DNA of 64,000 nucleotides, from contig NZ_LT906450.1 of the NCBI RefSeq assembly GCF_900187265.1, forward strand, positions 1,603,444-1,667,443, written 5' to 3'. The notes below the pieces were generated by a model. It searched no databases and was not told where the DNA came from. It saw only the letters and a program-made list of their open reading frames with translations. The first letter of the stretch is position 1, and each line of letters starts with the position of its first letter. The translations under genes and the position numbers were made by a program. Shown here piece by piece: positions 1 through 7,663 of the stretch. The DNA comes from Rhodococcus rhodochrous. Its GTDB lineage: Bacteria > Actinomycetota > Actinomycetes > Mycobacteriales > Mycobacteriaceae.

Positions 1-809
1 TGGGTCTGCACCAGTCCTTCCACGCCGCGATCAGCCGTGCGGTGGACCCGGCGATCACCTTGGAGCGGGTGCGCACCTCCCTGAATGCGCCGGTCGACGG
101 CGGATTCCTGCTGGGCGACGTGATCGGCGGTTACGGCGTCGCGCAGGCCTGCATCGCCACCGCGAACGCGTACCGTTGGGCGCCGACCGAGACCACCGTC
201 GCGATCCAGGGGATCGGCACGATGGGTGGTGGCGCCGCCTGGTACCTGCACGAAGCGGGGATGCGCGTGACCGCGGTCGCCGATGCCGCCGGAACTCTGT
301 ATTGCGCTGACGGACTGGATATCCCGGCACTGCTCGACCTTCGCGACGAGTACGGGGAGGTCGATCGGTCCCGAGTCCCGTCGCATGTCGAGCAACTGCC
401 GCGCGACGCGGTGCTCGGCATTCCCGCCGACATCTTCGTTCCCGCCGCCATCTCCTACGCCATCACGGCGGAGAACGTCGGCCGGGTCGCCGGGCGGGTC
501 GTGATCGAAGCCGCGAACTCTGCGACGACGCCCGACGCCGAAGCCGTGCTCACCGCCCGCGGCGTCCCGGTGATCCCGGACTTCGTGGCCAACGCCGGCG
601 CGGTCGCGTGGGCATGGTGGGTGCTCCTCGGGTGGGTCGGGACCGATCCGGAGGATTCCTTCCAGCGTCTGCGCACCGAGATGCTCACCAAGATCACGCT
701 GCTGGTCGAGCGGTGGGCGCTCGATCATGTGCCGCCGCGGCAGACGGCACGGGAGCTCGCCGCGACCAATCACGGCGTGACGACATCGCGCACGGTCACC
801 ATCCCCTGA
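1..809 (+). CDS. Glu/Leu/Phe/Val dehydrogenase family, 3' part
   Basis: This is the C-terminal part of an amino-acid dehydrogenase; the reading frame is already open at base 3, so the gene begins left of the window. The first residues include SFHAAISRAV. A Rossmann NAD(P)-binding domain follows, with the glycine-rich turn GIGTMGGGA and, later, the conserved segment VIEAANSATTPDAEAV and then PDFVANAGAV, typical of the dimerisation and nucleotide domain of the leucine/valine/glutamate dehydrogenase family. The substrate cannot be assigned from this part alone. The family oxidatively deaminates an L-amino acid to its 2-oxo acid with NAD(P)+ in the cytoplasm. The gene looks intact at its 3' end, is followed by about 170 bases without a gene, and represents ordinary chromosomal background at the edge of the defence island. 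Confidence 0.85.
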   Translation, partial: GLHQSFHAAISRAVDPAITLERVRTSLNAPVDGGFLLGDVIGGYGVAQACIATANAYRWAPTETTVAIQGIGTMGGGAAWYLHEAGMRVTAVADAAGTLYCADGLDIPALLDLRDEYGEVDRSRVPSHVEQLPRDAVLGIPADIFVPAAISYAITAENVGRVAGRVVIEAANSATTPDAEAVLTARGVPVIPDFVANAGAVAWAWWVLLGWVGTDPEDSFQRLRTEMLTKITLLVERWALDHVPPRQTARELAATNHGVTTSRTVTIP

Positions 810-983
810 CGCCTCCACACAGCGCCGTCGCCGTCGATGCAGTTCAGCGCATCGGCGGCGACGGCGCGTCGAAGTGTCACGAGCGTCACGTGGGACCGGA
901 AACGGGCATGTCGATCGGTACTTCTAAGGTGGACATGCCCGTATCCGTCGACGGGCGGAAGGACGTCCGCAGGGGTGAGTGGA

Positions 984-3900
984 GTGCGAGTGGAGTCAGG
1001 CGAGCGCGAACCCGAATTGAGGGATCGCGTGCAGCGCCTGCTTGCCTTCCTGGCCGAGCTCGTCAAGGCCCGCAGCGCGCCCGTCCGTGTCGTCGACAAA
1101 CACCGTGCCGTGATGTCTCTCGAGGAGGGCAACATCAGGGCCGGCCTGCGTGCTCATGCCGCGTCGGGCGACATCGTCCTGCGTGCGCGTCGCGCCCAGC
1201 TCGAGGACCCGCCGCGCCCGTCCGCCGAGGTCGCGAAGTTCGTGCACGGCGACATCACGGATTCCGCCGTCGAGCCCGAACTCGACCCGCTGGCCATCGG
1301 CATCGACGGTGCCGACGCCTGGCTGACCGACTGGCGGACGTGGGCGGTCGTCGATCGTGAACGGCAGGCCGCCTCGCATCTGTACAGCTTCCTGCAGCGA
1401 GCGATGCTCGACCTCGAGGACCAGCCGGAATCGCTGGAGCTCGTCGTCGCGTCGGGTCTGCTGCACCTCTCCGAGGGCGTGGCGGGCGCGCGGGTCCACA
1501 CGCACCTGATCACGCAGACCGCGCTCATCGAGCGACAGGGCGACTCCGGTGACCTCGTGGTCCGGTTGAGTCCCAGCGCCGGACCGTCGCTCGAGGACGT
1601 CCAGCTCCTCACCGGACTGGAGGTCTTCGACCCCACGAGTGTCCGCGAACTGCACGACGCGCTCGTTACCCAGGTCGCGTCGCCCCTCGACCCCGCGGCC
1701 CGCGCGTTCCTGAAGAGCTGGGCCGAGCGTGCTCTCACTGTTCCGGTCGATGTCGTCGATCGTGCGGACGAAGCGTCGTCGTCGGATGCGTTCGTGACGC
1801 CGTCGCCGGTGCTCGTGCTGCGCAAGCGGGGCGCCCACGCACTCATCGAGTACTACAGCCGCATGACCGAGGCGGCCGCCGACGAGTCGAACCCGGTGCC
1901 GCTCGGGCTGGCGCAGCTCGTCGAAGCGATCGAACCGGCCGACCGCGTCGCATGGCTCGACCGCATCGGCACGCCCTCGACCGAGTTCACCGGCGAGCAG
2001 TTGCTGCCGCTGCCCGCGAACGAGGAACAGCGCGACATCATCGACCGGCTCGCCGGCGACAGCGGTGTCGTGGTGGAAGGACCTCCGGGTACGGGCAAGA
2101 CCCACACCATCGCCAACATCGTCGCGGCGCTGCTCGCGCGCGGACAGCGTGTGCTGGTCACCAGTGAGAAGGCGCAGGCGCTGCGTGTGCTCCGGGAGAA
2201 GCTCCCGTCCGAGCTGCAGGAACTGTGCGTGGCCGTCACCGACCCGGTGCACGGCGGCACCGTGGAACTCACCCGAAGTGTCAGCGAAATCGCCATCCGC
2301 AAAGCGCAATTCAATGTTCGGCGCGCGCAGGAACGCATCGACGAGCTCACCACGCACCGCAACGACGCCCTCGACCGTCGTGCGACGCTGATGGAACAGA
2401 TCCGGCAGGCGCGCGCGGAGGAGACCGAGGTCCACGCCGATGTCGCCGCCGGCTACGAGGGAACGGCCGCGTCGATCGTCCGGCGGGTCCGCGCGAACGA
2501 GGCCAAATACGCGTGGTTGCCCGCGCCTCTGCTCACCGACACCTCGCCGCTGACGGTCGACGAACTCGTCACCCTCCACTCGCTGCATCAGCGGTCGAGC
2601 GTCGAGCGGGCGCGCCGTCGCCAACAGCGCTTCCCCGAACTGTCCCTGCCCACCCAGAGAGAACTGCAGTACGCGTGCGCCGCCGTCTCCCAGGCATCGA
2701 GCGGCACGACCAACGGTGAGACGCAGGGATTGCTGCGGATCCTCGAGGGTGCGTCGCTCGAAGCACTCGGCCGTATCCGCGACCTGTGCGAGCAGCTGCA
2801 GGGTGCCCTCGAGGACACGGATCGACTCGACGCCCGGATCCGGCGCGTCGCCGACGACGTCCTGTCGGGCCGCGCCCAGCACCTGTGGGGGAAGACCGCC
2901 GAGCTCGCCAGGCTCGTGCAGGCCGCGCAGGAAGCCGACCGGATCGTCGGCGCCAGCTCCGTGGACATCTCCGTCACGGGACGACAGGCCTTCGAGGCGT
3001 ACGACGCGCTCGCCCGCAAGCTCGAGGCAGGCGACACGTGGCGCAGCGGATTCAGCCGGTTCCGACGCAGCGACGAGCAGTCCGCCGTCGAGGCGCTCGG
3101 TGAGATCGCGACCGTCGAGGGCGTCGCGGCCACCACCGCCCAGACGGCGCGCATCGTCGCCGAACACCTTCGTGCGCTCGAGGCGATCCGGGTCGCGCGG
3201 GTGGTCCTCCGCGACCTCGGTATCGACATCGAACTCGACGAGTCACGCAGCCGCGCGGTCGGCACCCTCGCGTTCCTCGACCGCGACCGTGCCATCGTCG
3301 ACAATCTCGTGGCTCGCGTGCACGACGTCGAAACTGCATTGCGCGAGGTTCATCCGGGGGCGCCGCGGATCACGAGCATCGAGCAGGCGCGGGCCACCGC
3401 CGAGTCGGCACGGACCATCGCCGCCGCGGGCACCGCGGAAGCGAGCAAGAACTGGCTCGAATCCATCGGCATGTACGTGCGGAGCCAGATCTCCGGGGGA
3501 GCGTCGCCCGAAGGACGCGCGCTGGCCCGTGCCTTCCACGACGCCGACTTCGACGCCATCAACGCGGCCCTGGACGCGTGGGACCGGGCGGCGGGGGAGC
3601 AGCGTGAGGAGCTGGAACTGGTCTCCCTCCACGCGCGCCTGACCTCCGCGGCACCCGCACTCGCTCAGACCCTCGCCGAGAATCCGCTGAGCCTGGCCTG
3701 GCCGGTTCGCCTCGCCGACATCGACGAGGCGTGGGCATGGCGACGCGCGGACGAGTGGGTGCGACGTTTCCACGAGCGCACCGACGACGGGCAATTCGAA
3801 CGCGACCTCGACGCACTCGAGAAGGACATCGCACGACTCACGACCGAGCTCGTCGAGGAGAAGGCGTGGAGCGCGTGTCTCGACCGCACCACCGCCGAGC

Positions 3901-5462
3901 AGGTCCAGGCGCTCCATTCGTACCGCGATCACATCGCGAGCATCGGTAAGGGCACCGGCCGCTATGCGGAGCGTTATCGGGCGGCAGCGCGCGAGGCCAT
4001 GCAGGTCGCGCAGGGTGCGGTGCCGGCATGGGTGATGCCGCTGCAGCAGGTGCTGGCTTCGATTCCACCCGAACAGAATTCGTTCGACGTCGTCATCGTC
4101 GACGAAGCGAGCCAGACCGACATCAGCAGCCTGTTCCTGCTGTGGCTGGCGCCGCGCGTGATCGTCGTCGGCGACGACAAGCAGTGTGCACCGAGCGCGG
4201 TGTCGCTGGGTGCGCTCGACGGGGTGTTCAGCCGTCTCGATTCGTATCTGCCCGACATCCCGAACTATCTGCGCGACAGCTTCACTCCGCGATCGAGTCT
4301 GTTCTCGTTGCTGCGGTCGCGGTTCGGCAGCATCGTCCGGCTGCGGGAGCACTTCCGGTCGATGCCGGAGATCATCGCGTGGTCGAGCGACCAGTTCTAC
4401 GCCGACGACCCTCTCGTGCCCATGCGGCAGTACGGCTCGGATCGTCTGCAGCCGTTGCGCACCACTCTCGTCGAGGACGGTGCCGTCACCGGGCAGAACT
4501 CGACGCTGACGAACTACGCCGAGGCGCACGCCCTCGTCGACACGCTCGTCAAGTGCGTCGAGGATCCCGCCTACGACGGCAAGACCTTCGGTGTCGTGGT
4601 ACTGCAGGGGCAGTTGCAGGTCGACATCATCCAGAACGAACTGCTCGAGCGGCTCACCCCGGAGCAGTGGGAAGAACGCAGGCTCCGCGTCGGCACGCCC
4701 CCGGACTTCCAGGGCGACGAACGGAACGTGGTGTTCCTGTCGATGGTCGTCGCGCCCGAACAGAACATCGCGGCGTTGACGCGGACCGAATACCAGCGAC
4801 GGTTCAACGTGGCGGCCTCGCGTGCCCAGGACCAGCTGTGGTTGTTCCACTCGCGGACCATCGACACGCTGCGCCGCACCGACCTGCGGTACTCGCTGCT
4901 CACCCACATGCGGACGACGTCCCCGCGGCCGGCCGAGCCGATGCCCGACGGCGTGACGCGCGACGAGCGGCACGAGGCGTTCGACAGCCTCTTCCAGCAG
5001 GACGTCTTCCTCGACATCGCCGCTCGCGGCTATCACGTGAATCCGCGGGTCGAGGTGAACGGCCACTTCATCGATCTGGTCGTGACCGGGGCGGCAGGCA
5101 AGCTGGCAGTTGCCTGCGACGACGAGCAGTGGCACACGAGCCCCGAACGGCAGAGCGCCGATCTGGAGCGAGAGCGCGAACTGCACCGCAGCGGCTGGAA
5201 GTTCTGGCGGGTCCGGGAATCGGAGTACTACCTCGACCCGGTCGCAACCCTGTCAGGGCTCTGGGAGGAGCTGGAGCGTCGCGGAATCACGCCCGGTCGC
5301 GTGGATACTTCTGCGCCCGCACTGTCCCGGCCGTCGATCGAGTTCCGGGCCGACGGGCAGTCGCACGAGTTCGTCGAATCCGTCGGCCGGACGGATGCGA
5401 GGGTCGTCGGTGAGATCGCTGATGTTGGGACGCGAATGAATGCGGTGACGGACGACCACTGA
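984..5462 (+). CDS. Large SF1 helicase with C-terminal Vsr/DUF559-like nuclease domain
   Basis: About 1,490 residues. The Walker A motif GPPGTGKTHTIANI lies near residue 360, the Walker B motif VDEASQTD near 1040, followed by GDDKQCAPS, and the late SF1 motifs (VGTPPDFQGDERNVVF, NVAASRAQDQLWLF) near 1230-1280; this order and wording fit the DNA2/NAM7/Upf1-like COG1112 helicases. A long helical insert separates Walker A from Walker B. The last 150 residues carry HFIDLVVTG...LAVACDDEQWH...RERELHRSGWKFWRVRE, a Vsr/DUF559-like PD-(D/E)XK fold. Such fusions are common in defence loci; the role is probably nucleic-acid unwinding plus cleavage, but the target is unknown. The frame is open upstream to 837; I chose GTG 984 because AGGGG lies about 8 bases before it and conserved-looking sequence begins there; GTG 975 is an alternative. 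It stands alone. Confidence 0.85.
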   Translation: MRVESGEREPELRDRVQRLLAFLAELVKARSAPVRVVDKHRAVMSLEEGNIRAGLRAHAASGDIVLRARRAQLEDPPRPSAEVAKFVHGDITDSAVEPELDPLAIGIDGADAWLTDWRTWAVVDRERQAASHLYSFLQRAMLDLEDQPESLELVVASGLLHLSEGVAGARVHTHLITQTALIERQGDSGDLVVRLSPSAGPSLEDVQLLTGLEVFDPTSVRELHDALVTQVASPLDPAARAFLKSWAERALTVPVDVVDRADEASSSDAFVTPSPVLVLRKRGAHALIEYYSRMTEAAADESNPVPLGLAQLVEAIEPADRVAWLDRIGTPSTEFTGEQLLPLPANEEQRDIIDRLAGDSGVVVEGPPGTGKTHTIANIVAALLARGQRVLVTSEKAQALRVLREKLPSELQELCVAVTDPVHGGTVELTRSVSEIAIRKAQFNVRRAQERIDELTTHRNDALDRRATLMEQIRQARAEETEVHADVAAGYEGTAASIVRRVRANEAKYAWLPAPLLTDTSPLTVDELVTLHSLHQRSSVERARRRQQRFPELSLPTQRELQYACAAVSQASSGTTNGETQGLLRILEGASLEALGRIRDLCEQLQGALEDTDRLDARIRRVADDVLSGRAQHLWGKTAELARLVQAAQEADRIVGASSVDISVTGRQAFEAYDALARKLEAGDTWRSGFSRFRRSDEQSAVEALGEIATVEGVAATTAQTARIVAEHLRALEAIRVARVVLRDLGIDIELDESRSRAVGTLAFLDRDRAIVDNLVARVHDVETALREVHPGAPRITSIEQARATAESARTIAAAGTAEASKNWLESIGMYVRSQISGGASPEGRALARAFHDADFDAINAALDAWDRAAGEQREELELVSLHARLTSAAPALAQTLAENPLSLAWPVRLADIDEAWAWRRADEWVRRFHERTDDGQFERDLDALEKDIARLTTELVEEKAWSACLDRTTAEQVQALHSYRDHIASIGKGTGRYAERYRAAAREAMQVAQGAVPAWVMPLQQVLASIPPEQNSFDVVIVDEASQTDISSLFLLWLAPRVIVVGDDKQCAPSAVSLGALDGVFSRLDSYLPDIPNYLRDSFTPRSSLFSLLRSRFGSIVRLREHFRSMPEIIAWSSDQFYADDPLVPMRQYGSDRLQPLRTTLVEDGAVTGQNSTLTNYAEAHALVDTLVKCVEDPAYDGKTFGVVVLQGQLQVDIIQNELLERLTPEQWEERRLRVGTPPDFQGDERNVVFLSMVVAPEQNIAALTRTEYQRRFNVAASRAQDQLWLFHSRTIDTLRRTDLRYSLLTHMRTTSPRPAEPMPDGVTRDERHEAFDSLFQQDVFLDIAARGYHVNPRVEVNGHFIDLVVTGAAGKLAVACDDEQWHTSPERQSADLERERELHRSGWKFWRVRESEYYLDPVATLSGLWEELERRGITPGRVDTSAPALSRPSIEFRADGQSHEFVESVGRTDARVVGEIADVGTRMNAVTDDH

Positions 5463-5610
5463 AACGACTCGGTCGCATCGATTTTCGATCGGGAACGTTA
5501 CTGTGCGTCTTTTCACATGCTTTCTTCAGCAAAGTAAACAGGTTCCTGATATTTATTGATGCGCAGCGAGTCTCGTTGCGTCGTAATTCCCTCTGTGACA
5601 GGAGTCCCCC

Positions 5611-5703
5611 ATGGAAGAAATCCAGACCCTCATCGAGCTGGCGAAACTGCTCGGCCCGTTCATGGAGCTCATCGGCAGCATCAGCAGCCTCAGCGGCCAG
5701 TAG
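5611..5703 (+). CDS. 30-residue amphipathic peptide
   Basis: An ATG preceded at 6 bases by CAGGAG opens a 30-codon frame whose product begins MEEIQTLIELAKLLGPFMEL and ends in a Ser/Gly-rich tail. It is acidic at the start and then alternates hydrophobic and polar residues as in an amphipathic helix. It is followed 17 bases later by a strong hairpin, so it looks like a complete monocistronic unit. No known domain is recognisable. By size and character it recalls the short PorA/PorH channel peptides of Corynebacteriales or the phenol-soluble modulins; a membrane-active toxin is another option. That is resemblance, not homology. Confidence 0.55.
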   Translation: MEEIQTLIELAKLLGPFMELIGSISSLSGQ

Positions 5704-5720
5704 TCCGCGAGCGACGAAGA

Positions 5721-5747
5721 ATCCCCGAAGGCATTGTCTTCGGGGAT
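5721..5747 (+). terminator. Hairpin terminator after the small peptide gene
   Basis: Arms ATCCCCGAAG (5721-5730) and CTTCGGGGAT (5738-5747) pair perfectly around a 7-base loop and are followed by CTTTCG. The stem can extend outward with one or two mismatches. Its position just after the stop codon at 5703 supports transcription of that short gene. Confidence 0.75.
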
Positions 5748-6316
5748 CTTTCGTGTATGTGGTGTCGGACTGCGGGAAGGTTCGGCGTGCTTGCCGGTCC
5801 CGGCCGGATGGACCGATCCACACGACTTACGTGCGCATGCGCGACACCTCTCCGCTGTGGGTCCGCGGCGACGAATTTCCGGTACCCGTGAATCGACGTA
5901 CTCCGGTTCGCATTCCTGTGTCGATTCGTGAGTGATATCGACGTTCTATCACGGGGCGGTGTGAGAAACGTGAAGGAAACTCGGTTGGGTCGGATTAAGG
6001 AGGAGGGTGAAATTGCGTCGTCATCCGCCCGACAGCAGTGCGTCGCACTTGCGGATGACCCACACGAGGAGCGCACCGATGCCGTAGTCCGTGATGACGC
6101 CTATGCCGGTCGTGAGGGCCTGCAGCTACCAGGGCGTGGAAGGTAGGGTGGCGACAGTGACCAGCAGCAGAACAGCAGCGCGACGGCCAACCATGGGATA
6201 AGACCGCCCAGCTACCGCAATGTTCCGGCCTTGATGCGAGTCGTGTCGTCTGCTCACCATGACCGTCAACGGTTTCGGCTGGTCGAAAAGCTGATCATCA
6301 GCATCAGCTCTTTGGC
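5748..6316. other. Gene-poor stretch
   Basis: No convincing gene in about 570 bases. On the minus strand around 6010-6200 there are two short stretches, in different frames and separated by a stop, that read like hydrophobic membrane segments (ITDYGIGALLVWVI and AAVLLLVTVATL). They could be the remnant of a small membrane protein gene but are too short to call. Confidence 0.4.
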
Positions 6317-6940
6317 ATGCTCGCAACTGTGACTGCGAGAAACTTGCCAGGTGTCATGTGCCTGGAGGGGGAATGGTCCGATGAGATCGAAAGTCGGATG
6401 AGCATCGAACCGGTACTTCGACTCATGGAGGCGAGTGGCACGCTGCGCTTGGTGCACAGAGATGTGGCAACGCGGACCGAGTTGGAGTTCCACCTGAATC
6501 GATGGCTCGGAAGAACAAAGGGGATGTCCCGGTACAACTTTTGTTACTTCGGCTTTCACGGCACTCCGAAGACGATCTATCTCGGGGAGGACGAACTCTC
6601 CCTGGACGACTTCGCGGAGATTTTGTCAGGCAAGTGCAGCGGCAAGGTGCTCTACTTCGCAGCGTGCAAAGTTCTCGCAGCATCCGATGACGTGCTGCAG
6701 GAGTTCTGCAAGACCACGGGAGCCAAAGCGGTCGTAGGCTACACACGTGATGTCGATTGGTTCGAAGCAGCGGCCTTCGAGCTTCTGATGATCTCCCACC
6801 TCATCCATTCGGTCAGAATGAAGTCTGCCTATAACAGTCTCACCAAGAAGTACCCCGACCTCACTGCGCAGCTGGGGTTTCGAATGGCTCATGCAACCTG
6901 GGCGTCCGACAGAGCAATTGCGCAGTCCGCAATCGAATAG
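6317..6940 (+). CDS. Caspase-like (CHAT/DUF6642-type) protein
   Basis: 207 residues. The core has a strand with FGFHGTPKTIYLG (His81) and then, about 35 residues later, VLYFAACKVL (Cys117), followed by VGYTRDVDWFEAAAFELL. A His then Cys at the ends of two neighbouring strands is the arrangement of the caspase/CHAT peptidase fold, and the overall layout (an opening CLEGEW, an LVHRDVATR strand, then the HG and C motifs) matches what I remember of DUF6642 proteins. It may be a protease or a related catalytic protein; no substrate is visible. There is no clear ribosome binding site before ATG 6317, and the conserved part begins at residue 14, so GTG 6329 or ATG 6356 are alternative starts. The next gene begins 7 bases after the stop, suggesting co-transcription with the glycosylase-like gene. 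Confidence 0.65.
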   Translation: MLATVTARNLPGVMCLEGEWSDEIESRMSIEPVLRLMEASGTLRLVHRDVATRTELEFHLNRWLGRTKGMSRYNFCYFGFHGTPKTIYLGEDELSLDDFAEILSGKCSGKVLYFAACKVLAASDDVLQEFCKTTGAKAVVGYTRDVDWFEAAAFELLMISHLIHSVRMKSAYNSLTKKYPDLTAQLGFRMAHATWASDRAIAQSAIE

Positions 6941-6947
6941 AGGAGTG

Positions 6948-7625
6948 GTGCGGCAGACGGCGTGCAAGCACTGTCGTGAGTTCGACGACCCGTATCCTGC
7001 GCTGGTGCAGATTCCGCGCTTCCCTCGTGCCATGAGACAGCCGAGCGTCCGTGCTGATCGGGCCGCTCACATCTATGCGCCGCATGTCGCACCGATCAAC
7101 AGGCTGGTCGACACGATCAGCAACGAGCGGCAGGTCGACAACTTGCCCTACATCGACCCGACATTCGGTGGTACGGAAGCGTCAGTACTTCTGATGCTGA
7201 AAGCACCCGAAGCCGACGCAGATCCGAGCCGATCCGGACCTCGCTTCCTCAGCCTCGACAACGACGACCCCGTGGCAGCACGGATCTTCGAGGCATGCAG
7301 CAAGGAGGGGATCGGCCGTTCCTCGTTGGTCGCGTGGAACATCTGCCCTTTCCCCATTGCCGGTTCGGCGCCGAATGCAGAAGAACTGAGGTGGGCGACG
7401 CCCTACAACAGGCAACTGTTGAGTCTGTTGCCCAAGCTGAAGGTTGTCGTCTTGCTCGGCGCGCCGGCCAAATCGGGCTGGAAGCGCTGCGGTTTCCGCG
7501 TGCCGGGAGCCGAGATCATCGAAGGAGCATCGCCATCTGCTCCCGGCATCAACCACCCTCGGAACCGAGAAGCTTTCGAGTCCGCCATGCGGAGCGCCGC
7601 GGAAGCGCTCGAGGGAGAAGATTGA
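6948..7625 (+). CDS. Uracil-DNA glycosylase-like protein
   Basis: About 225 residues. An N-terminal CKHCREF pair of cysteines and IPRFPRAMR precede the UDG-fold segments: VLLMLKAPEADADPSRSGPR near residue 80, then SLVAWNICPFPI (the strand carrying the conserved Asn), VVVLLGAPAKSGW, and near the end SAPGINHPRN, which occupies the position of the UDG motif with His. It probably belongs to the uracil-DNA glycosylase superfamily, which removes uracil or other damaged bases, although actual activity and base specificity are not shown. The start is uncertain: GTG 6948 keeps the cysteines and leaves a 7-base gap from the CHAT-like gene, while ATG 7032 would drop them. Coupling to a caspase-like protein is unusual for a repair enzyme. 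Confidence 0.7.
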   Translation: MRQTACKHCREFDDPYPALVQIPRFPRAMRQPSVRADRAAHIYAPHVAPINRLVDTISNERQVDNLPYIDPTFGGTEASVLLMLKAPEADADPSRSGPRFLSLDNDDPVAARIFEACSKEGIGRSSLVAWNICPFPIAGSAPNAEELRWATPYNRQLLSLLPKLKVVVLLGAPAKSGWKRCGFRVPGAEIIEGASPSAPGINHPRNREAFESAMRSAAEALEGED

Positions 7626-7663
7626 GGACCGGACCCGGAAGTGACCGGTAGACCTGCTTCGAG

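Noticed and set aside
996-5186. Long open frames on the minus strand opposite the first helicase (723 and 647 codons)
   Set aside because: They mirror a gene with clear helicase motifs, are rich in Arg/Gly/Asp/Val as antisense of GC-rich coding DNA, and show no domain of their own.
6010-6326. Minus-strand hydrophobic fragments suggesting a small TM2-like membrane protein
   Set aside because: Two frames and an internal stop, no start or ribosome binding site; too weak to annotate.
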